From the NCBI GenBank assembly GCA_900548775.1, contig URLM01000024.1, positions 1 through 27,873 of the forward strand: DNA of 27,873 bases, read 5' to 3'. A model generated the notes under the pieces. It had not been told where the DNA came from. It did not search any database and saw only the letters and a list, made by a program, of their open reading frames with translations. Of the stretch, positions 23,174 to 27,873 are shown piece by piece. Position numbers and translations under genes: made by a program. This stretch comes from an uncultured Olsenella sp. Lineage in GTDB: Bacteria > Actinomycetota > Coriobacteriia > Coriobacteriales > Atopobiaceae. Every line of letters begins with the position of its first letter. Positions within the stretch are counted from its first letter, which is position 1.

Positions 23174-24313
23174 ATGGAGCCCCAGTGGTTCTCCTACGAC
23201 ATCGTCGCCGAGGATCCCGCCACGCACGCGCGGGCGGGCGTCCTGCACACGCCGCACGGTGACGTTCCCACCCCCATCTTCATGCCCGTGGGCACGAAGG
23301 GCACGGTGAAGGGGGTCCTGGTACCGCAGCTCAAGGAGCTTGGGGCCAAGATCGTCCTCGCCAACACCTACCACCTCGCCATGCGTCCAGGCGCCGACCT
23401 CGTGGCCGAGATGGGCGGGCTCCACGGCTTCACCCGCTGGGACGGTCCAATCCTCACGGACTCCGGCGGCTTCCAGGTCTTTAGCCACGAGGAGTTCTGC
23501 AAGCTCTCCGCTGACGGCGTGCGCTTCCGTGCGGTCGACTACGACGGCCGCTGGTTCACGTGGACGCCCGAGGAGAACATGGACATCGCCCAGAAGCTGG
23601 GCGCCGACATCGTGATGCAGCTCGACCAGTGCGTGGGCTATCCGGCGCCGCGCTCGAAGGTCGAGCGCGCGGTCGAGCTCTCCGCGATGTGGGCCGAGCG
23701 CTGCTGGAAGACGCACACCCGCCAAGACCAGGCACTCTTTGGCATCGTCCAGGGCGGGATGGACCTCACGCTGCGCAGGCGCTCGCTCCAGCACCTTCTC
23801 GACGTGGGCGACTTCCCTGGCTTTGGCATCGGCGGATACTCGGTGGGCGAGGACCACGAGACCATGTTCGAGAGCCTTGCGCCCCTGGCCTCGCAGTACA
23901 TGCCGCGCGAGAAGCCCCGCTACCTCATGGGCGTGGGCAACCCCACCACGCTCGCGCGTGGCGTCGCGTGCGGCATCGACATGTTCGACTGCGTGCTGCC
24001 CACCCGAACCGCCCGCATGGGCACGGCCTTCTCGAGCGAGGGCAAGCTCAACCTGCGCCACGCCCGGTTCACCCACGACGCCGGCCCACTCGACCCGGCA
24101 TGCACCTGCCCCGTGTGCCAGGGCGGATACACCCGCGCCTACCTGCACCATCTCGTGCGACAGAAAGAGATGGCCGGCTCGATCCTGCTGTCGATGCACA
24201 ACCTGTACTTCCTTCTCGACCTCATGCGCCGTGCGCGCGAGTCGATCATCGCAGGGACGTACGGGGATTTCGTCTCGCGCTGGATGGACTCTCCCGCCGC
24301 ACAGGACTGGTAG
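23174..24313 (+). CDS. tgt: Queuine/preQ1 tRNA-guanine transglycosylase
   Basis: A 379-residue Tgt that swaps guanine-34 for preQ1 in GUN-anticodon tRNAs, the step before QueA. Catalytic residues visible are Asp96 (ILTDSGGFQVFS) and nucleophile Asp272 (MFDCVLPTR). The preQ1-pocket phrase is GIVQGG, and the zinc site is C310-x-C312-x2-C315 with a His at 325/326. The tRNA-binding phrase reads PTRTARMG rather than the common PTRNARNG, a mild divergence. The ATG at 23174 follows GAGAGGAG. It is separated from queA by the coiled-coil and ptsH genes but clearly belongs to the same pathway. Confidence 0.96.
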   Translation: MEPQWFSYDIVAEDPATHARAGVLHTPHGDVPTPIFMPVGTKGTVKGVLVPQLKELGAKIVLANTYHLAMRPGADLVAEMGGLHGFTRWDGPILTDSGGFQVFSHEEFCKLSADGVRFRAVDYDGRWFTWTPEENMDIAQKLGADIVMQLDQCVGYPAPRSKVERAVELSAMWAERCWKTHTRQDQALFGIVQGGMDLTLRRRSLQHLLDVGDFPGFGIGGYSVGEDHETMFESLAPLASQYMPREKPRYLMGVGNPTTLARGVACGIDMFDCVLPTRTARMGTAFSSEGKLNLRHARFTHDAGPLDPACTCPVCQGGYTRAYLHHLVRQKEMAGSILLSMHNLYFLLDLMRRARESIIAGTYGDFVSRWMDSPAAQDW

Positions 24314-24370
24314 CCCCTGCGGCTCCGCGACCCCTCTGAGCCCAGCCCTCTAGCCCCACCCCCTCCCTCT

Positions 24371-24461
24371 CCTCCGTTCTTTATCGGTATGTGTGAATCG
24401 GGGGTCACGTTTGCCCAGTTGGCGAGTAGCAAGATTCACACATACCGATAAAGAACGGAGG
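24371..24461. repeat. Perfect 29-bp inverted repeat element
   Basis: The 29-nt arms at 24371-24399 and 24433-24461 are exactly complementary (cctccgttct...gtgtgaatc against its reverse complement), enclosing a 33-nt loop. The outer half of each arm contains the core shared with the element at 1-71. Placed 57 bp after tgt. It could be a MITE-like palindrome or a very stable transcript end; there is no T-run beyond the stem. Confidence 0.85.
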
Positions 24462-24502
24462 GTGGCGGAAGCGGGGAAGGGGCGGTGTGGCATGTTGGGT
24501 CC

Positions 24503-24537
24503 GGGCGCGCGGGCCTTTCGGTGGGCGCGCGGGCCTT
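24503..24537. repeat. 15-bp direct repeat
   Basis: gggcgcgcgggcctt occurs at 24503-24517 and again at 24523-24537, a 20-bp period. The second copy overlaps the first GTTACCGG element by two bases. Confidence 0.7.
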
Positions 24538-24609
24538 GTTACCGGGCCGTCGCGGCGCCCGAGCGTTCTCCCAGATAGCAACAGCGGCCCCCCAACGCGC
24601 CGGTAACAA
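24536..24609. repeat. GTTACCGG inverted-pair element 1 (74 bp)
   Basis: Begins ttgttaccgg (24536-24545) and ends with its exact reverse complement ccggtaacaa (24600-24609). Its total length of 74 bp equals that of element 2 at 24631-24704, but the interior is only weakly similar. Confidence 0.75.
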
Positions 24610-24630
24610 CGGCGGCAGCGAAGGCGCGCG

Positions 24631-24704
24631 ATGTTACCGGACCGTGGCTTCCCGTCAGGCCTCACCTGCGGAAACGATCTGGGGCCAAGATGGGCCGGTA
24701 ACAA
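24631..24704. repeat. GTTACCGG inverted-pair element 2 (74 bp)
   Basis: Begins atgttaccgg (24631-24640) and ends ccggtaacaa (24695-24704). Same length and terminal boxes as element 1, 95 bp downstream. Box starts are spaced 64, 31 and 64 bp, close to whole turns of the helix. Confidence 0.75.
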
Positions 24705-24833
24705 CGCAAGGCCGCGCAGAGTGCGGGCAAGGCGAGAAGAAAGCACCCGGGGGCGAGAAGTGGGCACCCGGGTCGCCGGGAATCGAAGGGGCGTGACCAA
24801 AGGCCCACCTCAGCGACGTCGCGGGGCAAACTC

Positions 24834-24839
24834 TATAAT
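24834..24839 (+). promoter_or_regulatory. Consensus -10 box for secD
   Basis: A perfect TATAAT, followed by GGGC, lies 79 bases before the secD start in an otherwise GC-rich region. The -35 region (around 24811) has no recognisable match. Confidence 0.55.
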
Positions 24840-24917
24840 GGGCTTCGGAAAACAACCACAGCCGGGCGTCTCCGTCGCCTGGCCGGCACCTCTGCCGCAA
24901 CACGGAAGGTTTTTCAC

Positions 24918-26453
24918 ATGGCCCAGAAGCAAGACCGCGAGGCCCCCAAGACGGGTCTCGACCGGTGGAACGCTACCGAGTCGAAGTCGCACGCCACAAA
25001 GGCAAGCCGCGGCTCTCGTCCTGGTCGCACCAAGCGTCGCCGAATGAACCCGACCGTGCGCCGCTACGTCTCGACGCTCGTGGTCACCGCCGTCGTCTGC
25101 TTGGCGTGCGCGTTCTGCTTCACGCCGCTCGGCGAGCGCATCACCACCGGCCTCGACATCCAGGGCGGCGTCTCGGTGATCCTCACCGCCTCCAAGCAGG
25201 ATGGCTCCGCACCCACCGCAGACGAGATGAACACCGCCAAGACCATCGTCGAGAAGCGCGTGAACACGCTGGGCGCTTCCGAGGCGACCGTGCAGATCCA
25301 GGGCAGCAACTCGATTCTCGTCCAGATCCCCGGCGCCACGGACGCGGACTCCGCGGTCCAGACCATCGGCCAGACCGGGCACCTCGAGTTCGTCCGCCTC
25401 GACGACATCGGCGACGCGGACGCCCTCGCCAAAATCGAGGCAGGTGCCTCCAACGTGAAGCTCGAGCAGGGCACCTACACCGCCTTCCTCGACGGCTCCT
25501 ACATCCAGTCCACATCGATCGCACAGTCGTCGACCTCGGTGGGAACCTATGCCGTCAACGTCACCTTCAACTCCGAGGGCGCAGACATCTTCGACAAGGT
25601 TACCAAGGAGCTTGCGCCAACAAAGGGCCAGATCTGCATCGTCCTGGACGGCGTCGTTCAGTCGGCGCCTGCCGTGCAGGAGGAGATCTCGGGCGGCAAG
25701 GTCTCCATCACCGGCAACTTCACGAGCGCTGCCGCCCAGGAGCTCAAGACCGTGCTCGACTCCGGCTCGCTGCCCGTCACGCTCAACTACTCCGAGAGCC
25801 GCGTCGTTGGCCCCACGCTCGGTCAGGACTCGCTCAACCAGGGCATTCTCGCGCTTGTCATTGGCGTTGCCATCGTGATTGTCTACCTGTTCTTCTTCTA
25901 TCGCGGCCTGGGGCTCCTCACGCTGGGATCCCTGGCGGTCTTCGCGATTCTCTACCTGGGGCTTCTCGCCATCCTCTCGCACTACGGCATGTTCTCGCTG
26001 TCGCTTCCGGGCCTGGCGGGCATGGTGCTCACCACGGGCTCTGCCGCAGACTCCTCGATCCTGGTGCTCGAGCGCTTCCGCGAGGAGATCCGCATGGGCC
26101 GCACCGTCAAGAACGCCTCGGTCTCGGGTGCTCGCCACGGCATCACGACCTCGCTTGACGCCGACATCGTGACCCTCGTCACCGCGCTCGCCCTCTTCTT
26201 CGTGGGCACGGGCACCGTCAAGGGCTTCGGCCTCACGCTGGCACTCGGCGTCGTCTGCGACATCGTGACCATGTTCGGCTTCAAGGCGCCCGCGCTGAGG
26301 CTCCTCGCCGCCCACGTCATTCCGTCGCGCCCCGGTTTCTGGGGCGTCGACCAGGACATCGCCGAGGCGGAGCGCAAGTCCCAGGAGGCCCAGAAGGTGA
26401 GGGGCGCCAAGTCGCCCGCATCGCCCGCGAAGGGGGGTGAGGCTCGTGCGTAG
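24918..26453 (+). CDS. secD: Protein translocase subunit SecD
   Basis: A 511-residue SecD, the proton-driven accessory of SecYEG that helps pull proteins through the membrane. A hydrophilic basic N-tail of about 45 residues precedes TM1 (about 50-70), followed by TTGLDIQGGVSVIL (the SecD D1 motif), a large extracytoplasmic region with GQTGHLEFV and SAPAVQEEISGGKVSITGNFT, and five C-terminal TM segments including the RND-type stretch AGMVLTTGSAADSSILVLERFREEIR. The ATG at 24918 has GGAAGG upstream. It overlaps the start of secF by 8 bp, as usual for this pair. Confidence 0.95.
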   Translation: MAQKQDREAPKTGLDRWNATESKSHATKASRGSRPGRTKRRRMNPTVRRYVSTLVVTAVVCLACAFCFTPLGERITTGLDIQGGVSVILTASKQDGSAPTADEMNTAKTIVEKRVNTLGASEATVQIQGSNSILVQIPGATDADSAVQTIGQTGHLEFVRLDDIGDADALAKIEAGASNVKLEQGTYTAFLDGSYIQSTSIAQSSTSVGTYAVNVTFNSEGADIFDKVTKELAPTKGQICIVLDGVVQSAPAVQEEISGGKVSITGNFTSAAAQELKTVLDSGSLPVTLNYSESRVVGPTLGQDSLNQGILALVIGVAIVIVYLFFFYRGLGLLTLGSLAVFAILYLGLLAILSHYGMFSLSLPGLAGMVLTTGSAADSSILVLERFREEIRMGRTVKNASVSGARHGITTSLDADIVTLVTALALFFVGTGTVKGFGLTLALGVVCDIVTMFGFKAPALRLLAAHVIPSRPGFWGVDQDIAEAERKSQEAQKVRGAKSPASPAKGGEARA

Positions 26454-27429
26454 CCACTTCTCCCACGAGATCTCGTTCATCGGTCACCGCAAGCAGTTCC
26501 TCACGCTCTCGTGCATCCTCGTGGTTCTCTCCATCGTCGGCCTCGCCGTGCGCGGCCTGGTCTTTGGCATCGAGTTCACGGGCGGCACCGAGATAGACTT
26601 CTACCAGACGGGCACCATCACCATCGAGCAGATGCGCGATGCCCTCGAGGCGACGGGCGAGGGCACGGCCACCGTCCAGACGACCACCACGCAGGGCGAG
26701 GCGGGCTTCCTCGTGCGCTCCGACACCACCGACCCCACCACCGCGAACGCGCACGCGCAGGCGGCGGCCAGCTCGCTTGGCCTCACGAGCGACAACTACA
26801 CCGTCACGACCATCGGCCCCGACTGGGGCGCCGACACCACGCGCTCCTCGCTCCTGGCATTTGGCGTGGCGATTCTGCTCATCATCGCCTACGTCTCGTT
26901 CCGCTACGAGTTCAAGATGTCCATCACGGCGGTGGTCGCGCTTCTCCACGACCTCGTGATCACGCTGGGCGTCTACGCCTGGTTCCAGATCGACATCTCT
27001 CCCAACGTGATCGCGGCGCTGCTCACCATCATGGGCTACTCGCTCTACGACACGGTGGTCGAGTTCAACCGCATGAACGAGAACGCCAAGCAGCTCCGCG
27101 ACGGTGTGCACCACACCTACTTCCAGATCTGCAACTACTCGATCAACGAGGTCATCGTCCGCACCATCAACACCACGGTCGTGACGCTCGTGCCCGTGAT
27201 CTGCATGCTGGCCATCGGCGGCGCCACGCTCAAGGACTTCGCCTTCGCCATTCTGGTCGGCGAGATCCTGGGCACCTACTCCAGCTTCGCCGTGGCCTCG
27301 CCGCTCCTCGCCATCTGGAAGACGCGCGAGCCCAAGTGGGCAAAGCTCGAGGCGAAGTACGGCAAGGCCGAGAAGGCCGCTGCCGCCCCTGCCGTAGGTG
27401 CTGAGAAGAACCAGCCCAAGGAGGGCTAG
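26446..27429 (+). CDS. secF: Protein translocase subunit SecF
   Basis: A 327-residue SecF partner of SecD. Family phrases are FVFGIEFTGGTEIDF-like sequence near residue 40, RYEFKMSITAVVALLHDLVITLGVYA, and IMGYSLYDTVVEFNRMNEN. Six membrane segments are visible. GTG at 26446 is preferred because AGGGGGGTGAGG lies at the right distance; GTG 26437 would be part of that ribosome site. It overlaps the secD stop, indicating coupling. The C-terminus is Ala/Lys-rich and ends 1 bp before the recJ start. Confidence 0.95.
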   Translation: MRSHFSHEISFIGHRKQFLTLSCILVVLSIVGLAVRGLVFGIEFTGGTEIDFYQTGTITIEQMRDALEATGEGTATVQTTTTQGEAGFLVRSDTTDPTTANAHAQAAASSLGLTSDNYTVTTIGPDWGADTTRSSLLAFGVAILLIIAYVSFRYEFKMSITAVVALLHDLVITLGVYAWFQIDISPNVIAALLTIMGYSLYDTVVEFNRMNENAKQLRDGVHHTYFQICNYSINEVIVRTINTTVVTLVPVICMLAIGGATLKDFAFAILVGEILGTYSSFAVASPLLAIWKTREPKWAKLEAKYGKAEKAAAAPAVGAEKNQPKEG

Positions 27430-27430
27430 G

Positions 27431-27873
27431 GTGCCAGGACTTCTCGACAGCCGTCGCTGGGACCTCCTTGGCGCAGACCCGCAGGCCGAGAAGACCCTTG
27501 CCACCGCGCTGGGCGTGTCCCGGCTGGTGGCAAGGGTCCTCGCTGCCCGCGGGATCACAGACGTAGGGGAGGCCCGCGCCTTCCTCACCCCCTCGCTGGA
27601 GCGCGACTGGGCGGACCCCCTCGTCATCCCCGGTATGTCGGAGGCCGCAGACCGCGTCGAGCGGGCGGTGAGGGCGGGGGAGGACATCGCCGTCTTTGGC
27701 GACTTCGACGTCGACGGCATGAGTTCGACCTGTATCCTTGCGCTTGGCCTGCGCGAGCTGGGCGGCCATGCCCGCGCCTACATCCCCCACCGCTTTGGCG
27801 AGGGCTACGGCCTCACCAAGGCGGCGCTCGACCGCGTGCTGGCCGACGGCAAGCCCGACCTCATCGTGACCGT
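27431..27873 (+). CDS. recJ: Single-stranded-DNA exonuclease RecJ, 5' part
   Basis: The beginning of recJ, running off the window end (about 147 codons seen). It begins GTG at 27431, 1 bp after the secF stop, with AGGAGGGCTAGG upstream. The protein shows RWDLLGADPQAE near the start, a RecJ-type ARAFLTPSL segment, and the DHH-family motif I VFGDFDVDGMSST with its metal-binding aspartates, followed by YIPHRFGEGYGL. RecJ degrades single-stranded DNA 5' to 3' in recombination and repair. Linkage to secDF is common in this group; no damage is seen in the visible part. Confidence 0.92.
   Translation, partial: MPGLLDSRRWDLLGADPQAEKTLATALGVSRLVARVLAARGITDVGEARAFLTPSLERDWADPLVIPGMSEAADRVERAVRAGEDIAVFGDFDVDGMSSTCILALGLRELGGHARAYIPHRFGEGYGLTKAALDRVLADGKPDLIVT

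Larger units (their letters stand above)
24314..24917. other. 604-bp gene-free region rich in repeats
   Basis: No protein gene is supported here. It contains a 91-bp palindromic element (24371-24461), a 15-bp direct repeat (gggcgcgcgggcctt at 24503 and 24523), four GTTACCGG boxes arranged as two inverted pairs (24536-24704), two GCGAGAAG words (24732, 24753), and a -10 box for secD at 24834. Confidence 0.75.

Noticed and set aside
24405..24800. 131-codon leftward frame in the tgt-secD gap
   Set aside because: It runs through palindromes and GTTACCGG repeats, is Arg/Pro-rich, and has no domain or ribosome site.
24810..26480. 556-codon leftward frame over secD
   Set aside because: Antisense shadow; secD has all family motifs and a TATAAT promoter.
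26317..27720. 467-codon leftward frame over secF and recJ
   Set aside because: Antisense to secF and recJ, which are unmistakable.

Overview
The window is a GC-rich bacterial chromosome segment, best matched by an anaerobic actinobacterium of the class Coriobacteriia (Olsenella/Atopobiaceae-like). That placement is inferred from very high G+C (44 of 60 bases G/C in the sampled line 7861-7920), an oxygen-sensitive AsrABC sulfite reductase, an Fe-S aldo/keto reductase, a stand-alone HPr, the QueH form of the last queuosine step, and a secD-secF-recJ string. No rRNA, tRNA, CRISPR array, transposase or integrase was seen.

Left part (1-8182). A palindromic element cut by the window edge is followed by two leftward genes (alpha/beta hydrolase, Fe-S aldo/keto reductase). 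A rightward set follows: a lipoprotein/permease/ATPase importer of the iron-siderophore/haem/B12 class, then asrA-asrB-asrC. AsrABC should reduce sulfite to sulfide using siroheme and several Fe-S clusters, so an adjacent metal or tetrapyrrole importer is a suggestive neighbour.

Middle (8183-13564). A compositionally different block of about 5.3 kb (35% and 50% G+C in two sampled lines) carries a BglG/MtlR-type PTS-controlled activator, ascorbate-family PTS EIIA, EIIB and EIIC, and a SIS-domain sugar-phosphate protein. It lies between two 51-bp direct copies (49/51 identical) of a sequence containing the last codons of metG plus a GC-rich terminator. This is the footprint expected of an element inserted at the 3' end of metG, between the convergent asrC and metG genes. 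No recombinase gene is present. I regard this island as the most interesting object in the window.

Right part (13553-27873). In order: a MetRS-like class I tRNA ligase (leftward); a membrane protein that fuses a YwaF/TIGR02206-type domain to a DUF3267-type zincin domain; a decayed 30-bp tandem repeat; a tightly coupled PHP phosphatase / P-loop kinase / queH operon; queA; a leftward coiled-coil membrane-anchored protein; ptsH (HPr); tgt; a repeat-rich 604-bp gap; then secD-secF and the beginning of recJ. QueH, QueA and Tgt together cover insertion of the queuosine precursor into tRNA and its maturation. HPr would be the phosphate donor for the island PTS.

Non-coding structure is rich. It includes a three-copy palindrome family (2254, 2340, 8147), a 29-bp perfect inverted repeat at 24371-24461 with a relative at the left window edge, a phased four-site array of GTTACCGG boxes at 24536-24704, two operator-like dyads in front of the PTS regulator, and a recurrent 8-mer GCGAGAAG in intergenic DNA.
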